From positions 19,424,353-19,488,352 of the forward strand of contig NC_079383.1 of NCBI RefSeq assembly GCF_021018895.1: DNA of 64,000 nt, written 5' to 3'. Source of the stretch: Seriola aureovittata (Eukaryota > Chordata > Actinopteri > Carangiformes > Carangidae). The translations under genes and the position numbers were made by a program. Every line of letters begins with the position of its first letter. The first letter of the stretch is position 1. Positions 34,126-43,499 of this stretch are shown here, piece by piece. The notes under the pieces were generated by a model, which did not search any database, was not told where the DNA came from, and was given only the letters and a program-made list of their open reading frames with translations.

Positions 34126-34837
34126 AAAAGAAAAGTTGTTTTAAAAAATTATCAGAGCAATCAAACAACACTATGTCTCATGCTCTTTGAGGAGACAACA
34201 AGTGGCTGATTCAGCAGCCTGTCACTCCTTCCAAAGACTAGCACTTCCTGGGATAATAGCACTCCTCCAAACAGCACCTTCAAACACATTTAGGGCCTCC
34301 GCTAAAAGGCTGGCATACTATAACACATCTCAGCAACAGGTAAAAGGACACCTCCCCATACTGATCCAGACACCATCAAAAGCCACGCTGTGCTGAGATA
34401 GATTTCAGCACCACTTAATGGACAGCTCCCACGGTGCATTTCGCCACAGCATCCTGGACTCCTTTCAGCAAGAAAGAAGGCACCTGGAGAGAAAAACACC
34501 GGCAGAATGGGCTTTTTTCCCTCTTTGCATAAGATGATGAGGACTGAAGTCTTGAGGAAATTATCTTGAATAGGCATTGTATTTCCTATAATTATTACAA
34601 ATTGATGTGGCTGTAAAGAATTCCTTCCTAGGTTTCTAAGTAATTTTTTTCAAAATCGCAGTGTTCCTTTCATGCAGGCAACAGGACCCAAGTTTTGCAA
34701 ATACTGATGCATTAAAGACCAAAAAGAGAGTAACATTTGTGGCTATACTGTAGAGCCAATATACATCAGAGTATATTTTGTGAAGGTTACAGGAAGGTTA
34801 TTCACCAATGAAGCTGTCACACTCTGAATATGAATAT

Positions 34838-35025
34838 TAAAAGGTCCCATGTTTTAAACTTTTCCGGTATTTTATATAAAATTTTGATATCCACAAGAAG
34901 ATATATTTGTGGTTGTAAGTGTCAACAATCATCTCAGTGTTGTTTTACATCTCTTCTCACAGGCTTCTCGCTGGAGCTCTAGTAACAACATGTCGGTAAG
35001 CCAATCAGAAGAGAGGAGGCTCTAT
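34838..35025 (+). mobile_element. Possible dispersed repeat beginning AAAGGTCCCAT
   Basis: It opens with AAAAGGTCCCATGTTTTAAA. The opening word AAAGGTCCCAT also begins the repeats at 39518 and (with one change) 60234, which suggests related 5' ends. The body (CAACAATCATCTCAGTGTTG, CTTCTCGCTGGAGCTCTAGT) is a phrase I associate with fish repeats. Boundaries are uncertain. Confidence 0.35.
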
Positions 35026-35029
35026 AGCA

Positions 35030-36075
35030 AATTTCAGGAAAACACTCAGAGAAACCAAATCCTGAAAGGAAACACTAAATTAAAAAATAAAATTATTCTT
35101 GTACAGAAGGGCTGGATTTTGTAAATAATGGATTTCTGCCTTGGTGAAGGTCTCTCGAAAAGTGAGATTTTTTAAAATTTTAAAAACAAGATCCAAAGAG
35201 CTGCAGAAAACTTCACAAACGGCACAACCGAACAATGATGGAGTAAAACCATCAACAAAATGTATTTTCAGGTTCAAAAGTAAACATATGAATTATGAAG
35301 AATATCTCATTTTATTTCAGTTTTCAATTACAACTCCCTCAAAGTCCTGAAAGATAACACTTTTGAATCTTGTTCGCACATGTCACGTAATATCTTGGGT
35401 TTGACTGACACCTCTCTTAGTTTTGTTGCAGAACAAGTTACAACTTTCTCATTTCTCTTTTTGTTGTTAGCACTTGGAGATATGTGACCTTGCATACAAC
35501 CCAGCACAGCTCCAACAGCGAAGGTCTGATCAACCACAGTGACGGTAAACATCTGTGTGGGTGTGCAGGGCCAGGATCGTATGTTTTGTATATAAAATAT
35601 AAATATAAATTTGAAGGTTTACAGTAGCTGATAAATAACCTGATAAATTACCACAGCACTTCAGTAAATATCCCTTGTTATTTTCCACCGCTGCAAGCTA
35701 CATTTTCTATATGTTCTGACGTGTGTGTTTTTGTTTGGGTTCACAGAGAAATAGCAGTGATGAGCAGCTTCTTGAATATTCCCTGTGTCGAGAGGGGACT
35801 GCTTGTTCCCAATGATGCAGTAATTGAGCAGACACAAGAAAGCAAAGCGAAGACGGGAGAAAAGAAAGGACAACATGACCCTCTTGAACGAGCATGCTGT
35901 TTTGAATCAGATATTAATGGTATGATAATGTGTTTTCTTATCTTTTTTTGGCAAAAGAAGAAAAAAAAAAACAACAAAAAAAAAACATTTTTCTCAGTTT
36001 CTTTCAGAGGAGAAAAAAATGAATCTAAAATACATTTGATTCCAGAATAGTGTCTTTTGATTAATTTGTGATGAG
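35030..36075. other. Gene-free stretch
   Basis: No supportable gene. Frames of up to 125 codons on either strand around 35720-36118 run through the A-rich tract at about 35955-35990 and have no domain. Confidence 0.55.
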
Positions 36076-36084
36076 ATTCGCGTT

Positions 36085-36358
36085 CAGGGTGGATACCGAC
36101 CTGTGGGTCAGGACCCACACGAGGGGTCGCGAGACTGATCTAAGGGGTCATCATGATGATTAGGTGGAGAGAAAAAAAAAAAAAAAAAAAAAAAAACATA
36201 TCTCTGCTGCATCAAATTATGCTTTTTCACACCTTCTTCCCTTCCTTTTAAATAACTGCTTGATTGCACCTCTAAAAACAAATAAACTAGAACTAAAATC
36301 TTGGTGGGTTAAATAGTTACAAGTTAAACATAAAATAAAAAGTTGGGAACCACCGATC
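36085..36358 (+). mobile_element. hAT-like non-autonomous element
   Basis: The left end reads CAGGGTGGATACCGACCTGT and the right end, reversed, CGGTGGTTCCCAAC. Both resemble the CAGNGGTTCCCAAC-type ends of hAT elements as imperfect inverted repeats. After the left end comes GTGGGTCAGGACCC and GAGGGGTCGCGAG, phrases typical of this fish repeat. The interior is occupied by a 25-base A tract. There is no transposase, and I could not see a convincing 8-base target duplication. Confidence 0.55.
36172..36196. repeat. Poly(A) tract, 25 bases
   Basis: Uninterrupted A run inside the hAT-like element. Confidence 0.95.
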
Positions 36359-36364
36359 TAAACT

Positions 36365-38405
36365 ACACATCTTCCTCACGTCACAATCCATTTGATTTCT
36401 AAGTATCTATGAAGAAGTCTAATGTAACATAATGGAGTCCAGAGAAGTCACAAACAAATACAAATACGCAACCTGCCTCTTAATTATTAAATGCAACTGG
36501 TCCAGCATTATGGCACTGTTCCTCCATTAAGGCTTATTCAATAAACGGCAAGCCACCACAGTGTGCGGTTCAGCAGTTTTGTTCTTCTGCCTGAATGAGA
36601 AATAGAACTGTGAGTCCAAATGGAGTCGACACCTTCTTTATTTCACAAGGGCATTAAGATACTCTAATCCCCATTTTCTCCAAAATGACTCATGGGCTTA
36701 ATGGTTAAGAGTCACCCATGTTAAACTGCAATCATGTTCTGCCTCCTTATGGCCTTAAAGTACAGTGTGTGAAGCTGTGGCTCAAATAATAAGAAAAAAG
36801 AGATGAATACATATACATTTTTCTAAGAGAAGTCATCTGTATTATCCACAGCTACACTGGCTGAGCTGGAGCTGCTGGGTGTGTTGCTCTCAGAGTCTCT
36901 CCACCGTGATAAATCACAAGTTGGGGGAACATTTGTCACAGTGGGCCACATGTCTTTTCATCGCACCAGGTCTCTCTCCCCTTCCTCCCTCGCTCTCTTG
37001 GTCTCACTCTCCCACTCGCCTCTCATTCCTTCAACCTCCATGGTAGTTTCATTCCTCATAGAAAAAGCTTTGTTGTGAATTTGTCACTGCTAGAGAGCCT
37101 CTGTGCCTCTGTTAGCCGTGCCCTTGGGTTTCTAATAGTGCCACCGGTGCATGGTGGCACTGAGATAGAAGTGGGCGCTCGGTGGGGGGCGCTCGCTAAC
37201 CCTGCCAGGAGTAGAATAGGCGGTTACGGTGCACGGTTTGTGACAGGTAGGACACTGGTGCCACGGGGGAAATTTGAATACAGAGAATTTACGGATATAC
37301 ACCACACTAAAGCAGTGTTTGACATATGCATAGTGTGTACCAGGGCTGTAGCGAGACTAATGAAAAGTCTACCACAATGGGTCGGCGAGGGAAACACTGT
37401 AATTGGATCTTCTTTCATAGGCGCAGATACCCATATTCTACTTGACACATCCCTTCGAGTAGCACAACTAACAAAAGCCGCCTTCGCCCGTGATATAGGC
37501 TATAGTCTTGTTATTTCACTTCAAAATAATGCAACAAAACATCATGCAGGAAGGAGGTGAAGGTCTGAAAGTAAAGCCTGCAAAACAGAATTCTGCCTGC
37601 ATCCCAAAAGGCGAGGGTCAAAACAGATATATACCATTAAAATTTAAAAGTCGATGACTTCTGTCTGGAGCTTTGGCGTTGGGGCAAATCAGCCAAGATC
37701 ACAAGCTGATTTAAGAGGTAATTATAGAAGTGAAAGTATTCCAGATATGTGGCTTATACCCGCGGAGTATTCTTTTGTATGAGGATGATTTGAAATATTA
37801 AAGGTGAGATTGCTAGCAGGGGGATACTTCCTCGAAGCAGGCAATAAAATAACTCATTAAAACTTCTCGTCTCCTAAGACAGAAGATAAGCAACTGGGTA
37901 AAGAGGGCGGATTCTGACAAAGACAAACCAAATAACCTTGGCGACGGAGATTTGTTATCAAAAATCGCCTCTTTTATCGAGCTTTTCTGACTCAATGTCA
38001 AAGCCCTCTGCATAACAGTGATGACGTGGATTTTAATAACATGGACTTTTGCCTGAATGGAGTTGATTATAAAGCGCAGATGCTAAAGAATGTGTGTGCA
38101 CAGGCATATTCAAAATGAAATTTTCTGTGGAGCACTTCGCAGGGAGCACTGTGGTATGTGCAGCACTGAGAACTGAAAAGCCTTCGACCACGAAGTATTG
38201 GAAAAAAGGAAAAGACTAGTGCACACAGACACTCAGCTGATCACTGAGAATCAATTTAAGATAAATTTCAACTGAATAATGTCATCATGACGAGTGAGAC
38301 ACGATGTCTGTGTGCATGAGACCAAATGGAGGTCTGTCAAAATTCAAGCTACAGCAAGCAACAAAACTAGTGGCTGTTTGCCTCTGCAGACCAGTCCAGT
38401 TGCGA
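36365..38405. other. Gene-free stretch
   Basis: No accepted gene. The 161-codon open frame at 37075-37560 lies here and is treated as a finding, not a gene, because it has no domain, no acceptable start context and no splice partner. The interval 36470-36610 (CTTAATTATTAAATGC) and 38000-38110 have regulatory-like texture. Confidence 0.5.
37137..37161. repeat. Perfect 9-bp hairpin
   Basis: AGTGCCACC and GGTGGCACT are exact inverted copies around a 7-base loop GGTGCAT. The hairpin stands near the start of an unexplained stop-free stretch, just upstream of two copies of GGGCGCTCG. Confidence 0.9.
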
Positions 38406-38409
38406 TTAA

Positions 38410-38790
38410 TTAGGGTGGAAATTCCTCAGTTATGGTCAAAACCATGTTTTATTTGGTCACAGTGACCTTTGACCTTTGACCACCTAATTCCAATCATATC
38501 ATCTTTGAGTACAGGTGAATGTTTGTGCCAAATTTGATAGGGTTTCCCCTCAAGGCGTTACTGAGATGTTGCATTCACAGGGCCAAAAACAAATGTTTCG
38601 TGAGGTAACAGTGACCGTGACCTTTGACCTTGAAGCACTAAATTCTAATCAATTCAACTTTTAGTCCAAGTGAAGGTTACCGCCAAATTTGAAGAAATTA
38701 CCTGAAGGCGTTACTGAGATATCGCGCTCACGAGAACGGGACGGAAGCATAATGCCTCCAGCCACAGCTGTCGCCGGCACAGAGCTGTGA
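38410..38790 (+). mobile_element. Tandem-dimer fish repeat carrying DR1 motifs
   Basis: Two diverged units of about 154 bp lie head to tail. Landmarks recur at that spacing: TGACCTTTGACCT at 38463 and 38618, CCAAATTTGA at 38528 and 38683, AAGGCGTTACTGAGAT at 38552 and 38705. The end reads ATAATGCCTCCAGCCACAGC then TGTCGCCGG. I recognise this as a dispersed repeat of teleost genomes, name not asserted. Non-coding. The TGACCT half-sites spaced by one base match the DR1 motif bound by nuclear receptors such as HNF4 and PPAR/RXR. Function here is unknown. Confidence 0.7.
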
Positions 38791-38794
38791 AAAA

Positions 38795-39515
38795 ACATGG
38801 AGATGCAGTGGGCTGTTGCTCCACATACCAATAAATGAGAGAAAAAAAAGCCTAACCACAGGTGCCGTTTCAGAGGAGGAGGTGTTTTCTAACTGAAAGC
38901 ACAAAACAGCAGCCCAAGGTTTTCCGTCATCTCATTATCTCAGGTTTTTTTTTTTTTTTACTCTAGACCTCTGTGAACAGGACAAAACAAAGGTCTGACT
39001 ACGTGGGATTCAGTGTCGAGCCGACAGTGGGTTCCAAAGAAAACAAAGCCCGATGGAAAATAGCTGATGCCTAATTTTACAGAAAATAAAACAAAAAAGA
39101 AAGAAAAACAGCACAAATCTGGTTGGATCCATAAAAGTTCATCAATTTGAGAAGGAACAGCATGTTACGTTACTGCAGATTTATCTGTGATTTTACTTTT
39201 GTGAGACAAACTAAAGAAAAAAGGAAAAATACAAATGGAAACAAAAAATCGGACTATGTTTTGCCACATTCATGGACACCACATGAAGTACTATGTGCAA
39301 AGCTGGATTTACACTTGACAGATTGTGTTTTGATTTTTAGTTGGACGTCAGATTTCACCCACTTTTTGATACAGATCAGTGGTCGGCCATGAAAATACTC
39401 ACAGGACTGGAGTTGGATCCAGGTAACCTCTATTTTGCCTTATGTTATTATAATAGGAGACTACAACAGTCCTGTTTATGTTCTTTAATTCACTTTCTAT
39501 AGAGAGTAACCTCCC
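38795..39515. other. Gene-free stretch
   Basis: No supportable gene. Contains a 15-base T run at 38945-38959 and A-rich low-complexity sequence near 39080-39110 and 39210-39250. Confidence 0.55.
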
Positions 39516-39517
39516 AT

Positions 39518-39775
39518 TAAAGGTCCCATAGTGTATATATAGAGACTTCCATGTCTTTTTTGATTATAGATCAGGTCTAGCTTCTATATTAATACTGTGA
39601 AAGTATCAAAGCGCTCAGTCCACTGAGAAATGTACACAGCCTGTATTCAGAAACTGAGCCTTAAAACTAGCCTTCAGGATTTCCTTTACTTTGTGATGTC
39701 ACAACAAAGCAGTCACTCTTGGCCATGCCCCAAGCCCCACAAGAAATATACAAATATATATATACAATAAAACAG
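39518..39775 (+). mobile_element. Dispersed fish repeat beginning AAAGGTCCCATA
   Basis: Opens AAAGGTCCCATAGTGTATAT, followed by ACTTCCATGTCTTTTTTGAT, AATACTGTGAAAGTATCAAA and CACAGCCTGTATTCAGAAAC, then TTTGTGATGTCACA. This order matches a repeat I recall from many percomorph genomes. A related start is present at 60234. A perfect hairpin directly follows. Non-coding. Confidence 0.6.
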
Positions 39776-39806
39776 TTTTGATCCATATTTCATATGGATC
39801 AAAACT
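39774..39806. repeat. Perfect 15-bp hairpin with 3-base loop
   Basis: AGTTTTGATCCATAT is followed by loop TTC and its exact reverse complement ATATGGATCAAAACT. It lies immediately downstream of a dispersed repeat and may be that repeat's terminal palindrome. Confidence 0.92.
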
Positions 39807-39809
39807 TCA

Positions 39810-42180
39810 AATAAAACACTGGAAAGGTGTAAAATATGTTCCTTCAAGTCCAAACCATTTTAATGAGGTATTTCTGTTATTAAAAAAAACTCATGTTACC
39901 AAAAACAGCGACCTGGGAAAATGTTACTGATTGACAACATAACATAAACTATATTACTACTTAAAATAGTTTTTTATTCTGAGCTAAAATGACAGCTGAT
40001 ATTATCTGTTTCTTTTTCAAATAAAACAAAACTCCAGTGTCGAGCAGACTAGTCTGAACATAACATTTTAATGGAGGCTTTACAGCAAAACTTATGACTG
40101 AACACCCGTTCACCTGGTAGCACAGGCTACTGGATAAGATCTTTGTGAAGGCACGATTCCTCTGATGGTTAATTGCTGTTCAGTTGCCCAGTATAATTGA
40201 ACATAACGACCTGCTTTGTTTACAGCAGGAGAGGACACAGTCGAGGCGGTAAAGGAGAGAGTAACTCTGACTGTCAGGAGCCAGCTCTTTGTCTCCGTCT
40301 CTCTTTCTCTGGCAGTACTCGTCCTCCTATCAAGCAACGTGGGCCAGCTGCTAGATTGCCTGGGGTGGATGACTTGACCTTCCGCTGTTCCCCGGCGAGG
40401 GACACAAGCTGCAGAAGAATTTCCGATTGGCCGGGGGAAAACCTACCTGACTAATTTACTTGAAACGGATTCGTGAGCAAATGCATTCGGCGACAAATAT
40501 CAGGCCTGGCAGGCAGGGCTCTGCGGAGCGAAGGGCGAGTATGTAAAGGACAGGAACAAAGTCTGAAATCAGGCGGCAGAAGAAAAAGAAAATGAAAGAC
40601 TGATAACGAGAGGAAAAAAGAACGAGAGCTTACCGTGGCCTATTATCAGGGATTCTTCAGAGGGAAAATACAGTGAATTCCTGGGGAGAGTTTTCAATTA
40701 GGCAACGGTGTTTAATGGCCTTAGAAAGGCTCCATAAAAATAAAAAGGAGAGTACAAAAAGAAGAGAGAGAAAAAAAATACTATTAACCACACAAGGTTA
40801 AAAACACAAAACGGCCCAAACTATGTGGATACTCTAATAATAATGGCTATTAATCTGCAGCTATAACTGTCCCTAATGTTTTAGAAAGTCTTTCCAGAGG
40901 CGCACCATCAGGAGGGGCGAACTGTAAATTGTAGCGCCTACCGATAGTCTGCATGTAAGGCGTTTAGGGGACATCTGCTTCTTTTCCTGCAGCTCCCGGA
41001 GTTTAGGACTGCCAAAGGATTTTGGAGCCTGGCTGCGGGGGGTTTGCTACCATTCAGCTACAAGAGCATTAGTGAGGTCCGACACTGATGCGGGGTGATA
41101 AGACCTGTCTCGCAGTCGGTGTTCCGCTTCATAACAAAAGGTTTGAAATGGGGTTGGGGTCATTGCTCTGTGCAGACCAGCCAAACTCTCCCACAACAAC
41201 ACTAAGAGAATGATTTCCTTACGGACCCGGCTTTGTTAACGGGGGCAGTGTCAGGTTGCAACTGTGACAGGTCTTTCCCCCCCAGACTGCTGCCACAAAG
41301 TTAGAAGCACACTATTATCTAAAAATATTACCGCATGCCGCAGCGTAAAGATTGGTAAAAGTATAAAGTTAATGGAAAACTCACAAAAGCATAAGCCTGG
41401 GTAGGGAAGATGAACATCCTGAATGTAAAAGAGGAGGCGTAACGGACTGTCAAACTGTGTTGTTTTTCCATTGTTAACCTGTATGATTCTCCTCTCACTG
41501 CAGGAATACCAAACATTTGTTGGACAGGAAAAGGCTCTAGTGAGTCACTTTTGTTACAAAGCCAGAGGGAAAATGAAAGAAAAATGCAGCATTCGTGGAT
41601 CCCATTTGGCTACAACTAGACTGACAGAGTTATTCATTAGTATAAATGTTTCCTCGTATCCATGACCAGATCCCTTCATGATGCTATTCCAGTGTAAGAA
41701 AACAAATAAAAAGCCCCACTTGATTCAACCAACTCAGGCTGATCAGGCCTCATATCAGCTTTCAAGCCAAACTGCAGAAAGCAATGAGGACTGTGGATGG
41801 ACTGTGGATGGACTGTGCCCCCCCCCCCCCTCATGCTGGATCTCTTCACAGCCAGTATTGACAGGCGGAATGATTACAGTGACCACTAAGCCTTTCAGTG
41901 TGCACATGGACAAGTGTTTACAGTAGATGGGGCACAAATGGGGTTCTTAGATTAAACTGGAGATAAACAACAGCGACATTTGCAATGTGTGTCTGATATT
42001 TTTTTTTTTTTAAATGTAAATATGGATTAAAAAATTTCCTCCAGGTTAATTAACACGAGAGACAAACAACTGCTCAAATCGTTTTTTTTCTCCCAGTTCT
42101 CGCTGTGTGTCTCGGCTGTTGACAGAGCGACACAGTACAGTTCACACATCACAGTCTGGCAGGTCTGAGCTTTCAGAGGT
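39810..42180. other. Gene-free stretch
   Basis: No supportable gene. A small GC-rich, CpG-containing part lies at 40220-40520, with 75-85 codon frames on both strands and no domain. A 13-base C run lies at 41818-41830, preceded by a short tandem of ACTGTGGATGG units (about 2.5 copies). Confidence 0.55.
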
Positions 42181-42181
42181 T

Positions 42182-42213
42182 GGGTGGGGGTGGGTGGGGG
42201 TGGGGGGGGGTGG
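42182..42213 (+). repeat. G-quadruplex-forming GGGTGGGGG tandem
   Basis: Tandem G runs of 3, 5, 3, 5 and 10 separated by single T bases on the plus strand. An excellent quadruplex pattern. Confidence 0.85.
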
Positions 42214-42363
42214 ATGATGGTCATAAATCAGAAACTAGTATCTGAAACTAAAATGACAACTTCAGCTGCATGTTGACGGCTCTGCCAGTCAACATGCGTC
42301 TCCAGAGAATGACAGCCTGGAAATATGAATGCACGGCATGCGTCGGCGGGCAAGGTGTGCTTT

Positions 42364-42471
42364 TGTGTGTGTGTGTGTGTGTGTGTGTGGGGGGGGGGGG
42401 GTTAGGGTGAGTGTGTGTATGTGTGTGCGGGGGGTTAGGGTGAGTGTGTGTGTGTATTGGGGGGGGGGTTG
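42364..42471. repeat. Compound TG / poly(G) / duplicated GGTTAGGGTGAGTG tract
   Basis: A TG array of about 25 bases runs into about 12 G. Then a unit beginning GGTTAGGGTGAGTGTGTG occurs twice about 36 bases apart, and the tract ends in another G run. TTAGGG occurs only once per unit, so it is not a telomeric array. Confidence 0.93.
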
Positions 42472-42479
42472 GTGAGCTC

Positions 42480-43045
42480 AGACTGTCAAATCAAAGGGAA
42501 ATCAAAACAGCGCACGGTCGGCTGATCAAAGTATCAGTGAGGACTCAGCTGCTTCCTGCTGAGCAGAAATACAAGCTGTTGGAGTGAAGACGCAGGCATC
42601 TGGGGAGGACAGGCAAGCCTTCAGATACAGTGAATGTTTTCCATTGACAATAAGGAATAATGGGTGTGTGTGTGTGTGAGAGAGGGGGAGGGGGGATAAT
42701 GCTCTTCTTGTGTTTTATTTCTCACATGAAGGGTTTAGATTTGATACTGCTGCGATTCCGCCGCCGTGCTTTCATTAAATCATACTCGTACACCGTCTTG
42801 CCTTTGCTCTCTCTCTCCAGGAAAATCATTTGGTCTCCAAACAATGAGTGGAATATAAAGTTCTGTGACTATCCACTTTTAGCATCAGTGCCTGCAAAGG
42901 AATTAACGTTCAAGTAATTCTTGATTTAATGCCTCACCTGATACCCCATCTTGTAAATCCAAAGGGAGAGCGGCAAGAGGGAGATGAGCTGAATTTATGT
43001 CAGGGAGAGGCACAAAGCTAAAAGGAAGCACCTGGTCTGATCAAG
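42480..43045. other. Gene-free stretch
   Basis: No supportable gene. A short TG run at about 42663-42678 leads into a G-rich run. An 85-codon plus-strand frame at 42660-42917 has no recognised domain. Confidence 0.55.
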
Positions 43046-43059
43046 TTGAATATGCATGG

Positions 43060-43350
43060 ATGGTTCACTAAATGGGCCAACTGGGCCTGGGCCCCGGGGC
43101 CAGAGCCTCTGTGCGAAGGGACAGTTAATACTTTTAAAGCCAATCAAATGACAACAAAGGGATCTCAGGGCGATCACAAAGAGACACAAAATGACTTCAA
43201 ACAGGAGCAAAACGACCATAAAGAGACGGAAAAAGGCCACGAAGAGACGCAGACAACCATAAAGAGACTCAAAGCAACGACAAACAGGTGCAAAAGTGAT
43301 TGTAAAGAGAAACAAAGACTCAAAATGAAAACGAAACGGCCAAACACAAA
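43060..43350 (+). repeat. Degenerate ~21-bp minisatellite with GC-rich leader
   Basis: The leader is rich in GGGCC words (43075-43105). It is followed from about 43150 by about nine degenerate units of roughly 20-21 bases built on ACAAAGAGACACAAAATGAC, with variants such as CATAAAGAGACGGAAAAAGG. The combination resembles a repeat type I remember from fish genomes. Because the unit is a near multiple of three and stop-poor, it produces a 149-codon hydrophilic open frame and a mirrored minus-strand frame. Neither is accepted as a gene. Confidence 0.7.
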
Positions 43351-43499
43351 AAAACTACGAAGAGACAACTTGGAGTTTTACTCCTATGTAGGAGGGGTTA
43401 AGGTCATTTTACATCTTTGTGCACAGAAAATTCATCCATGGAAATTTGCAAAACAATTCACAATCACAAAGACAAAAATATTTGCATTGTTCTGACACA

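Larger units (their letters stand above)
31040..34830. other. Gene-free stretch
   Basis: No supportable gene. A 133-codon minus-strand frame (31866-32267) is serine/isoleucine-rich without a domain. The stretch contains a possible regulatory interval at 31730-31960 and a C-run cluster at 34102-34125. Confidence 0.55.

Noticed and set aside
37383..37480. Possible nuclear copy of mitochondrial DNA, suggested by codon-like AT-rich phrases
   Set aside because: I could not match the translation to any mitochondrial protein in any frame with either genetic code.
42400..42450. TTAGGG words suggesting an interstitial telomeric repeat
   Set aside because: Only two isolated TTAGGG words, each part of a larger duplicated unit, with no tandem hexamer array.
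43046..43495. 149-codon lysine/threonine-rich open frame
   Set aside because: Explained by a degenerate 20-21 base minisatellite with a stop-poor unit.
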